NCBI RefSeq assembly: GCF_900700375.1
Contig: NC_041724.1
Location: forward strand, 19,697,922-19,761,921
Direction: 5' to 3'
Length of the DNA: 64,000 nt
DNA from: Denticeps clupeoides
Lineage: Eukaryota > Chordata > Actinopteri > Clupeiformes > Denticipitidae
The notes beneath the pieces are model-generated. The model ran no database searches and had not been told where the DNA came from. It saw only the letters and a list, made by a program, of their open reading frames with translations. Below are positions 54,596-64,000 of this stretch, one piece after another; within the stretch, counting starts at the first letter, position 1, and every line of letters starts with the position of its first letter. A program made the translations under genes and the position numbers.

Positions 54596-55314
54596 TTTTA
54601 AATAAAGAAAAAAAAAAAGCAACTCTGTGAGAAGGGGCTTGAATTTGCATCAGGAGACCGTCTTGAAGTCAATCATCTGATTGAGACATTTCTTGGCATT
54701 TTAATGACTGCCATTCAATTGGTGAAGAGGGCAGTTCCTACAAACACTGCAAGCAGTGATCAAGCATGTGCAAGAAGAGACCATTGATAATCAAATCCAA
54801 CACCTTAACCACTCTGCCATTGCAACTAAATAGTGCTCGTGATTGTTTAAAAAAGAGAATAGCTTTCATATTAGTGAACTGGACATCCTGAATGTGAACT
54901 TTGAATTCCATACAATCTCACTATAGAAGAGTAAAATGCTTAGACAAATATTATGAGCATTGTTAAAACCAGAAACTTTTTTTTTTCTCAATCAGTTTCA
55001 AACTATATGGTAGGATTAAAAATGTATAAGTGAGAACATCATTGGAATTCATTTTTCAGATCACCTGAGATTTGATCTTGAATTAATGGCAACATAACAT
55101 TCAAGCCACATATGAATGAGTGGATTACATATTTTGCTTAAGCTTGAAACAATAAGCATGAACACAAGTTCTCACTGAGGCTTGAACTGTGATCAATGGA
55201 TTTAGAGTGCTGATTGTTAAACGTTAAACCATGGAGCCCACAATAAACAACTTCTTACAGCTTTGAATTGCAAAACACATGCATTTAAATAAACTGCTTT
55301 TTGACATTAAGTTA

Positions 55315-55386
55315 AGGTCCCATCGAGATTTGAACTCGGATCGCTGGATTCAAAGTCCAGCGTGCTAACCATTACACCATGGAACC
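55315..55386 (-). tRNA. tRNA-Gln (TTG), unit 5
   Basis: As unit 1 except for a T-stem change (CTCGA opposite CCGAG), one mismatch. Confidence 0.85.
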
Positions 55387-56095
55387 TAACCCTTAAACAT
55401 GCAAGTGACTGTCATTGTGATAAACTGCAGAAAAAACCTGGAGCACATGCTGAAATGAGTCCTCTGGGTTTAACCCATCACCCTTAGTGAGTGTTGGGCA
55501 GCCATGAAAGGCTTCCGGTGAGCAGACGGTACCTTGAAGTTGCACATTGGTGGTGAACCTAGACTGAATGTCTTCTTACAGCTGTGAATTGCATCAAATG
55601 GCTGCTGAACATGCTGGGAACACAAGCATGTCTAGCATACATTTCTTGCTTAAGCGTCCAACAACAAACTTCAGGGTAAGGCCACACTGAGTTTTGAACT
55701 CAGGTCATTAGATTCAGAGTGCTAACCATCGCAGCATGGAACCCCATGACGTTTTTACTTAATGAGGTGACTTACCATTTCACCAACAAGAAGACCAGCT
55801 CAGTAAGAAAATCCAAACCACAGCCAGGCTTTTTCCATGAATTCAAGAAGAACAAGTATGTGAACGGGCTTTGAACCGGAACAAGGAGATCCCATTGGCT
55901 TAAAGGGCAGACGTAGACGTCAAAAACAAAGACGAGACAAAAGTGCAACTGTTAAGCTATTAATTCTTTTAGAAAGGCGTTCATTTAAACATATTAGTGG
56001 CTGATACATGCAAAGTTAGTGAAACAACATAAGTGAATGATTCCAAGAGGCATCAGTGGCTCATTTTTAGTTAATGAAAAAGTAGTTCCCTTTTC

Positions 56096-56177
56096 CGCTG
56101 CGAGCAGGGTTTGAACCTGCGCAGGGAGACCCCATTGGATTTCGAGTCCAACGCCTTAACCACTCGGCCATCGCAGC
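56096..56177 (-). tRNA. tRNA-Ser (CGA), unit 6
   Basis: Identical to the unit 1 copy. Confidence 0.97.
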
Positions 56178-56894
56178 TTTTAAATAAAGAAAAAAAAAGC
56201 AACTCTGTGAGAAGGGGCTTGAATTTGCATCAGGAGACCGTCTTGAAGTCAATTATCTGATTGAGACATTTCTTGGCATTTTAATGACTGCCATTCAATT
56301 GGTGAAGTGGGCAGTTCCTACAAACACTGCAAGCAGTGATCAAGCATGTGCAAGAAGAGACCATTGATAATCAAATCCAACACGTTAACCACTCTGCCAT
56401 TGCAACTAAATAGTGCTCGTGATTGTTTAAAAAAGAGAATAGCTTTCATATTAGTGAACTGGACATCCTGAATGTGAACTTTGAATTCCATACAATCTCA
56501 CTATAGAAGAGTAAAATGCTTAGACAAATATTATGAGCATTGTTAAAACCAGAAACTTGTTTTTTTCTCAATCAGTTTCAAACTATATGGTAGGATTAAA
56601 AATGTATAAGTGAGAACATCATTGGAATTCATTTTTCAGATCACCTGAGATTTGATCTTGAATTAATGGCAACATAACATTCAAGACACATATGAATGAG
56701 TGGATTACATATTTTGCTTAAGCTTGAAACAATAAGCATGAACACAAGTTCTCACTGAGGCTTGAACTGTGATCAATGGATTTAGAGTGCTGATTGTTAA
56801 ACGTTAAACCATGGAGCCCACAATAAACATCTTCTTACAGCTTTGAATTGCAAAACACATGCATTTAAATAAACTGCTTTTTGACATTAAGTTA

Positions 56895-56966
56895 AGGTCC
56901 CACCGAGATTTGAACTCGGATCGCTGGATTCAAAGTCCAGCGTGCTAACCATTACACCATGGAACC
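56895..56966 (-). tRNA. tRNA-Gln (TTG), unit 6
   Basis: Identical to the unit 1 copy. Confidence 0.97.
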
Positions 56967-57670
56967 TACCCCTTAAGCAGGCAAGTGATTGTCATTGTGA
57001 TAAACTGCAGAAAAAACCTGGAGCACACGCTGAAATGAGTCCTCTGGGTTTAACCCATCACCCTTAGTGAGTGTTGGGCAGCCATGAAAGGCTTCCGGTG
57101 AGCAGACGGTACCTTGAAGTTGCACATTGGTGGTGAACCTAGACTGAATGTCTTCTTACAGCTGTGAATTGCATCAAATGGCTGCTGAACATGCTGGGAA
57201 CACAAGCATGTCTAGCATACATTTCTTGCTTAAGCGTCCAACAACAAACTTCAGGGTAAGGCCACACTGAGTTTTGAACTCAGGTCATTAGATTCAGAGT
57301 GCTAACCATCGCAGCATGGAACCCCATGACGTTTTTACTTAATGAGGTGACTTACCATTTCACCAACAAGAAGACCAGCTCAGTAAGAAAATCCAAAGCA
57401 CAGCCAGGCCCGTTCACAAGTATGTGAACGGGCTTTGAACCGGAACAAGGAGATCCCATTGGCTTAAAGGGCAGACTCCCTAAGCACGTAGACGTCAAAA
57501 ACAAAGACGAGACAAAAGTGCAACTGTTAAGCTATTAATTCTTTTAGAAAGGCGTTCATTTAAACATATTAGTGGCTGATACATGCAAAGTTAGTGAAAC
57601 AACATAAGTGAATGATTCCAAGAGGCATCAGTGGCTCATTTTTAGTTAATGAAAAAGTAGTTCCCTTTTC

Positions 57671-57752
57671 CGCTGCGAGCAGGGTTTGAACCTGCGCAGG
57701 GAGACCCCATTGGATTTCGAGTCCAACGCCTTAACCACTCGGCCATCGCAGC
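57671..57752 (-). tRNA. tRNA-Ser (CGA), unit 7
   Basis: Identical to the unit 1 copy. Confidence 0.97.
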
Positions 57753-58469
57753 TTTTAAATAAAGAAAAAAAAGCAACTCTGTGAGAAGGGGCTTGAATTT
57801 GCATCAGGAGACCGTCTTGAAGTCAATCATCTGATTGAGACATTTCTTGGCATTTTGAATGACTGCCATTCAATTGGTGAAGAGGGCAGTTCCTACAAAC
57901 ACTGCAAGCAGTGATCAAGCATGTGCAAGCAGAGACCATTGATAATCAAATCCAACACCTTAACCACTCTGCCATTGCAACTAAATAGTGCTCGTGATTG
58001 TTTAAAAAAGAGAATAGCTTTCATATTAGTGAACTGGACATCCTGAATGTGAACTTTGAATTCCATACAATCTCACTATAGAAGAGTAAAATGCTTAGAC
58101 AAATATTATGAGCATTGTTAAAACCAGAAACTTTTTTTTTCTCAATCAGTTTCAAACTATATGGTAGGATTAAAAATGTATAAGTGAGAACATCATTGGA
58201 ATTAATTTTTCAGATCACCTGAGATTTGATCTTGAATTAATGGCAACATAACATTCAAGCCACATATGAATGAGTGGATTACATATTTTGCTTAAGCTTG
58301 AAACAATAAGCATGAACACAAGTTCTCACTGAGGCTTGAACTGTGATCAATGGATTTAGAGTGCTGATTGTTAAACGTTAAACCATGGAGCCCACAATAA
58401 ACATCTTCTTACAGCTTTGAATTGCAAAAACACATGCATTTAAATAAACTGCTTTTTGACATTAAGTTA

Positions 58470-58541
58470 AGGTCCCACCGAGATTTGAACTCGGATCGTT
58501 GGATTCAAAGTCCAGCGTGCTAACCATTACACCATGGAACC
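58470..58541 (-). tRNA. tRNA-Gln (TTG), unit 7
   Basis: It has the same anticodon-stem change as units 2 and 3. Confidence 0.9.
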
Positions 58542-59246
58542 TACCACTTAAGAAGGCAAGTGATTGTCATTGTGATAAACTGCAGAAAAAACCTGGAGCA
58601 CACAATGTAATGAGTCCTCTGGGTTTAACCCATCACCCTTAGTGAGTGTTGGGCAGCCATGAAAGGCTTCCGGTGAGCAGTCGGTACCTTGAAGTTGCAC
58701 ATTGGTGGTGAACCTAGACTGAATGTCTTCTTACAGCTGTGAATTGCATCAAATGGCTGCTGAACATGCTGGGAACACAAGCATGTCTAGCATACATTTC
58801 TTGCTTAAGCGTCCCAACAACAAACTTCAGGGTAAGGCCACACTGAGTTTTGAACTCAGGTCATTAGATTCAGAGTGCTAACCATCGCAGCATGGAACCC
58901 CATGACGTTTTTACTTAATGAGGTGACTTACCATTTCACCAACAAGAAGACCAGCTTAGTAAGAAAATCCAAAGCACAGCCAGGCCCGTTCACAAGTATG
59001 TGAACGGGCTTTGAACCGGAACAAGGAGATCCCATTGGCTTAAAGGGCAGACTCCCTAAGCACGTAGACGTCAAAAAACAAAGACGAGACAAAAGTGCAA
59101 CTGTTAAGCTATTAATTCTTTTAGAAAGGCGTTCATTTAAACATATTAGTGGCTGATACATGCAAGTTAGTGAAACAACATAAGTGAATGATTCCAAGAG
59201 GCATCAGTGGCTCATTTTTAGTTAATGAAAAAGTAGTTCCCTTTTC

Positions 59247-59328
59247 CGCTGCGAGCAGGGTTTGAACCTGCGCAGGGAGACCCCATTGGATTTCGAGTCC
59301 AACACCTTAACCACTCGGCCATCGCAGC
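59247..59328 (-). tRNA. tRNA-Ser (CGA), unit 8
   Basis: One change from unit 1 (AAGGTGTTGG for AAGGCGTTGG), otherwise complete. Confidence 0.92.
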
Positions 59329-60047
59329 TTTTTAAATAAAGAAAAAAAAAAGCAACTCGTGAGAAGGGGCTTGAATTTGCATCAGGAGACCGTCTTGAAG
59401 TCAATCATCTGATTGAGACCATTTCTTGGCATTTTAATGACTGCCATTCAATTGGTGAAGAGGGCAGTTCCTACAAACACTGCAAGCAGTGGATCAAGCA
59501 TGTGCAAGAAGAGACCATTGATAATCAAATCCAACACCTTAACCACTCTGCCATTGCAACTAAATAGTGCTCGTGATTGTTTAAAAAGAGAATAGCTTTC
59601 ATATTAGTGAACTGGACATCCTGAATGTGAACTTTGAATTCCATACAATCTCACTATAGAAGAGTAAAATGCTTAGACAAATATTATGAGCATTGTTAAA
59701 CCCAGAAACTTGTTTTTTTCTCAATCAGTTTCAAACTATATGGTAGGATTAAAAATGTATAAGTGAGAACATCATTGGAATTCATTTTTCAGATCACCTG
59801 AGATTTGATCTTGAATTAATGGCAACATAACATTCAAGCCACATATGAATGAGTGGATTACATATTTGCTTAAGCTTGAAACAATAAGCATGAACACAAG
59901 TTCTCACTGAGGCTTGAACTGTGATCAATGGATTTAGAGTGCTGATTGTTAAACGTTTAAACCATGGAGCCCACAATAAACATCTTCTTACAGCTTTGAA
60001 TTGCAAAACACATGCATTTAAATAAACTGCTTTTTGACATTAAGTTA

Positions 60048-60119
60048 AGGTCCCACCGAGATTTGAACTCGGATCGCTGGATTCAAAGTCCAGCGTGCTA
60101 ACCATTACACCATGGAACC
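60048..60119 (-). tRNA. tRNA-Gln (TTG), unit 8
   Basis: Identical to the unit 1 copy. Confidence 0.95.
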
Positions 60120-60836
60120 TAGACCCTTAAAGCAGGCAAGTGATTGTCATGTGATAAACTGCAGAAAAAACCTGGAGCACACAATGAAATGAGTTCTCTG
60201 GGTTTAACCCATCACCCTTAGTGAGTGTTGGGCAGCCATGAAAGGCTTCCGGTGAGCAGACGGTACCTTGAAGTTGCACATTGGTGGTGAACCTAGACTG
60301 AATGTCTTCTTAAGCTGTTGAATTGCATCAAATGGCTGCTGAACATGCTGGGAACACAAGCATGTCTAGCATACATTCTTGCTTAAGCGTCAACAACAAA
60401 CTTCAGGGTAAGGCCACACTGAGTTTTGAACTCAGGTCATTAGATTCAGAGTGCTAACCATCGCAGCATGGAACCCCATGACGTTTTACTTAATGAGGTG
60501 GACTTACCATTTCACCAACAAGAAGACCAGCTTCAGTAAGAAAATCCAAAGCACAGCCAGGCTTTTCCATTGATTCAAGAAGAACAAGTATGTGAACGGG
60601 CTTTGAACCGGAACAAGGAGATCCCATTGGCTTAAAGGGCAGAATCCCTAAGCACGTAGACGTCAAAACAAAGACGAGACAAAAGTGCAACTGTTAAGCT
60701 ATTAATTCTTTTAGAAAGGCGTTCATTTAAACATATTAGTGGCTGATACATGCAAAGTTAGTGAAACAACATAAGTGAATGATTCCAAGAGGCATCAGTG
60801 GCTCATTTTAGTTAATGAAAAAGTAGTTCCCTTTTC

Positions 60837-60918
60837 CGCTGCGAGCAGGGTTTGAACCTGCGCAGGGAGACCCCATTGGATTTCGAGTCAACGCTCTTAA
60901 CCACTCGGCCATCGCAGC
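60837..60918 (-). tRNA. tRNA-Ser (CGA), unit 9, with two offsetting indels
   Basis: Plus-strand text GAGTCAACGCTCTTAACC against GAGTCCAACGCCTTAACC elsewhere: one base lost and one gained. The anticodon is kept. The indels may be sequence errors. Confidence 0.75.
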
Positions 60919-61637
60919 TTTTAAATAAAGAAAAAAAAGCAACTCTGTGAGAAGGGGCTTGAATTTGCATCAGGAGACCGTCTTGAAGTCAATCATCTGA
61001 TTGAGACATTTCTTGGCATTTTAATGACTGCCATTCAATTGGTGAAGAGGGCAGTTCCTACAAACACTGCAAGCAGTGATCAAGCATGTGCAAGAAGAGA
61101 CCGTTGATAATCAAATCCAACACCTTAACCACTCTGCCATTGCAACTAAATAGTGCTCGTGATTGTTTAAAAAAGAGAATAGCTTTCATATTAGTGAACT
61201 GGACATCCTGAATGTGAACTTTGAATTCCATACAATCTCACTATAGAAGAGTAAAATGCTTAGACAAATATTATGAGCATTGTTAAAACCAGAAACTTGT
61301 TTTTTTCTCAATCAGTTTCAAACTATATGGTAGGATTAAAAATGTATAAGTGAGAACATCATTGGAATTCATTTTTCAGATCACCTGAGATTTGATCTTG
61401 AATTAATGGCAACATAACATTCAAGCCACATATGAATGAGTGGATTACATATTTTTGCTTAAGCTTGAAACAATAAGCATGAACACAAGTTCTCACTGAG
61501 GCTTGAACTGTGATCAATGGATTTAGAGTGCTGATTGTTTTAAACGTTAAACATGGAGCCCACAATAAACATCTTCTTACAGCTTTTGAATTGCAAAACA
61601 CATGCATTTAAATAAACTGCTTTTTGACATTAAGTTA

Positions 61638-61710
61638 AGGTCCCACCGAGATTTGAACTCGGATTGCTGGATTCAAAGTCCAGCGTGGCTAACCATTACA
61701 CCATGGAACC
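61638..61710 (-). tRNA. tRNA-Gln (TTG), unit 9, with one extra base
   Basis: AGCGTGGCTAACC has one more G than the other copies, and there is one substitution in the variable region. The indel is probably a sequence error. Confidence 0.75.
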
Positions 61711-62431
61711 TACCCTTAAGCAGGCAAGTGATTGTCATTGTGATAAACTGCAGAAAAAAACCTGGAGCACACGCTGAAATGAGTCCTCTGGGTTAACCCA
61801 TCACCCTTAGTGAGTGTTGGGCAGCCATGAAAGGCTTCCGGTGAGCAGACGGTACCTTGAAGTTGCACATTGGTGGTGAACCTAGACTGAATGTCTTCTT
61901 ACAGCTGTGAATTGCATCAAATGGCTGCTGAACATGCTGGGAACACAAGCATGTCTAGCATACATTTCTTGCTTAGCGTCCAACAACAAACTTCAGGGTA
62001 AGGCCACACTGAGTTTTTGAACTCAGGTCATTAGATTCAGAGTGCTAACCATCGCAGCATGGAACCCCATGACGTTTTTACTTAATGAGGTGACTTACTA
62101 TTTCACCAACAAGAAGACCAGCTCAGTAAGAAAATCCAAACCACAGCCAGGCTTTTTCCATGAATCAAGAAGAACACTATGTGAACGGGCTTTGAACCGG
62201 AACAAGGACGATCCCATTGGCTTAAAGGGCAGACTCCCTAAGCACGTAGACGTCACAAAACAAAGACGAGACAAAAGTGCAACTGTTTAAGCTATTAATT
62301 CTTTTAGAAAGGCGTTCATTTAAACATATTAGTGGCTGATACATGCAAAGTTAGTGAAACAACATAAGTGAATGATTCCAAGAGGCATCAGTGGCCTCAT
62401 TTTTAGTTAATGAAAAAGTAGTTCCCTTTTC

Positions 62432-62512
62432 CGCCTGCGAGCAGGGTTTGAACCTGCGCAGGAGACCCCATTGGATTCGAGTCCAACGCCTTAACCACTC
62501 GGCCATCGCAGC
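62432..62512 (-). tRNA. tRNA-Ser (CGA), unit 10, with several indels
   Basis: CCGCCTGCGA has an extra C, CGCAGGAGACC lacks a G and GGATTCGAG lacks a T relative to unit 1. All are in short runs, which suggests sequencing error rather than decay. Confidence 0.65.
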
Positions 62513-63229
62513 CTTTTAAATAAAGAAAAAAAAAGCAACTCTGTGAGAAGGGCTTGAATTTGCATCAGGAGACCGTCTTGAAGTCAATCATCTGATTGAG
62601 ACATTTCTTGGCATTTTAATGACTGCCATTCAATTGGTGAAGAGGGCAGTTCCTACAAACACTGCAAGCAGTGATCAAGCATGTGCAAGAAGAGACCATT
62701 GATAATCAAATCCAACACCTTAACCACTCTGCCATTGCAACTAAATAGTGCTCGTGATTGTTTAAAAAGAGAATAGCTTCATATAGTGAACTGGACATCC
62801 TGAATGTGAACTTTGAATTCCATACAATCTCACTATAGAAGAGTAAAATGCTTAGACAAATATTATGAGCATTGTTAAAACCAGAAACTTGTTTTTTTCT
62901 CAATCAGTTTTCAAACTATATGGTAGGATTAAAAATGTATAAGTGAGAACATCATTGGAATTCATTTTTCAGATCACCTGAGATTTGATCTTGAATTAAT
63001 GGCAACATAACATTCAAGCCACATATGAATGAGTGGATTACATATTTTGCTTAAGCTTGAAACAATAAGCATGAACACAAGTTCTCACTGAGGCTTGAAC
63101 TGTGATCAATGGATTTAGAGTGCTGATTGTTAAACGTTAAACCATGGAGCCCACAATAAACACTCTTCTTACAGCTTTGAATTGCAAAACACATGCATTT
63201 AAATAAACTGCTTTTTGACATTAAGTTTA

Positions 63230-63300
63230 AGGTCCCACCGAGATTTGAACTCGGATCGTGGATTCAAAGTCCAGCGTGCTAACCATTACACCATGGAACC
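63230..63300 (-). tRNA. tRNA-Gln (TTG), unit 10, one base short
   Basis: CGGATCGTGGATTC lacks one base in the anticodon stem region compared with the other copies. It is probably a sequence error. Confidence 0.7.
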
Positions 63301-63431
63301 TACCCCTTAAGCAGGCAAGTGATTGTCATTGTGATAAACTGCAAGAAAAACCTGGAGCACACAATGAAATGAGTCCTCTGGGTTTAACCCATCACCCCTT
63401 AGTGAGTGTTGGGCAGCCATGAAAGGCTTCG

Positions 63432-64000
63432 GTGAGCAGACGGTACCTTTGAAGTTGCACATTGGTGGGTGAACCTAGACTGAATGTCTTCTTACAGCTG
63501 TGAATTGCATCAAATGGCTGCTGAACATGCTGGGAACACAAGCATTGTCTAGCATACATTTCTTGCTTAAGCGTCCAACAACAAACTTCAGGGTAAGGCC
63601 ACACTGAGTTTTGAACTCAGGTCATTAGATTCAGAGTGCTAACCATCGCAGCATGGCAACCCATGACGTTTTACTTAATGAGGTGACTTACCATTTCACC
63701 AACAAGAAGACCAGCTCAGTACGAAAATCCAAACCACAGCCAGGCTTTTTCCATGAATTCAGAAGAACAAGTATGTGAACGGGCTTTGAAACCGGAACAA
63801 GGAGATCCATTGGCTTAAAGGGCAGACTCCCTAAGCACGTAGACGTCAAAAAACAAAGACGAGACAAAAGTGCAACTGTTAAGCTATTAATTCTTTTAGA
63901 AAGGCGTTCATTTAAACATATTAGTGGTGATACATGCAAAGTTAGTGAAACAACATAAGTGAATGATTCCAAGAGGCATCAGTGGCTCATTTTTAGTTAA
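63432..64000. repeat. Array unit 11, partial (A-long)
   Basis: It ends just before the serine tRNA. Relics 1 and 2 are present. Confidence 0.9.

Larger units (their letters stand above)
53941..55517. repeat. Array unit 5 (B, 1577 bp)
   Basis: B palindrome and 11-bp segment present. Its serine tRNA has a changed anticodon. Confidence 0.9.
55518..57097. repeat. Array unit 6 (A-short, 1580 bp)
   Basis: It has the same type and length as unit 1, and both tRNAs are canonical. Confidence 0.9.
57098..58672. repeat. Array unit 7 (B, 1575 bp)
   Basis: B palindrome and 11-bp segment present. It shares variants with unit 3. Confidence 0.9.
58673..60251. repeat. Array unit 8 (B, 1579 bp)
   Basis: The first unit with many one-base indels, for example CGTCCCAACAACAA, GTCAAAAAACAAAG and GAGACCATTTC. 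Confidence 0.9.
60252..61840. repeat. Array unit 9 (A-long, 1589 bp)
   Basis: Non-palindromic A site together with the 11-bp segment. It has many one-base indels. Confidence 0.9.
61841..63431. repeat. Array unit 10 (A-long, 1591 bp)
   Basis: Same type as unit 9, with many one-base indels in both tRNAs and spacers. Confidence 0.9.
47635..64000. repeat. Tandem array of a tRNA-bearing unit of about 1.58 kb
   Basis: Ten full units and one partial unit follow head to tail. Each starts here, by choice, at GTGAGCAGACGGTACC. Each full unit has tRNA-Ser(CGA) and tRNA-Gln(TTG) on the minus strand, at least five decayed tRNA-like segments and a worn SINE family 1 piece that crosses the unit border. 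Two sites separate three unit types: a palindrome/non-palindrome site (A or B) and an 11-bp presence/absence site (long or short). The order is A-short, B, B, B, B, A-short, B, B, A-long, A-long, A-long. The array continues past the window end. Confidence 0.95.

Noticed and set aside
61602-62290. Short plus-strand frames across array units 9 and 10
   Set aside because: They exist only because of one-base indels in the poorly corrected units.
47635-64000. CRISPR-like repeat array
   Set aside because: The period is 1.58 kb and the whole unit is repeated, without short repeats and unique spacers.

Overview
The window looks like intergenic DNA from a teleost fish. It holds many vertebrate and fish repeat types: Tc1/mariner elements, CR1/L2/Rex1-type and L1/Tx1-type LINEs, Ty3/gypsy and BEL/Pao LTR elements, two tRNA-headed SINE families, (CA)n microsatellites, and eukaryotic tRNA genes with internal A and B boxes. 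No complete ordinary single-copy host protein gene is visible. All identifications were made by eye from translated and nucleotide sequence; no database search was run.

Layout. 0-9.7 kb: AT-rich DNA with LINE pieces (1.6, 3.4-5.3 kb), an L1 tail on the minus strand (6.7-7.8 kb) and an unclassified repeat-type ORF block (7.8-8.9 kb). 9.7-12.9 kb: a broken Ty3/gypsy-like element on the minus strand with both LTRs recognisable. 14.0-14.8 kb: an intronless MORN3-like reading frame whose internal stops are all TAA or TAG. 16-27 kb: a solo LTR, SINEs, Tc1/mariner copies, a tyrosine-recombinase-like gene relic and a short inverted-repeat element inside a microsatellite. 27.5-35.2 kb: one LINE copy split by an L1 piece, a SINE and a 4.45-kb terminal-inverted-repeat DNA element, which carries three well-formed exons of a SAMD3-like gene. 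35.2-42.6 kb: an L1 copy split by a solo-LTR-like segment, an old BEL/Pao element and a short two-LTR element with a 5-bp target duplication. 43.2-47.6 kb: a LINE piece and a younger-looking BEL/Pao element with a 1026-codon open frame.

47.6-64.0 kb: the most striking region, a head-to-tail array of a unit of about 1.58 kb (ten units plus a partial one). Each complete unit carries tRNA-Ser(CGA) and tRNA-Gln(TTG) on the minus strand plus at least five decayed tRNA-like relics. Three unit types differ at two linked sites (lengths about 1575, 1580 and 1591 bp). One unit has changed its serine anticodon from CGA to TGA. The last three and a half units carry many single-base indels that look like uncorrected sequencing error. 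The array starts abruptly inside the BEL/Pao element and runs off the window end.

The genes do not form a pathway. The window records repeat insertion and a locally amplified tRNA cluster.
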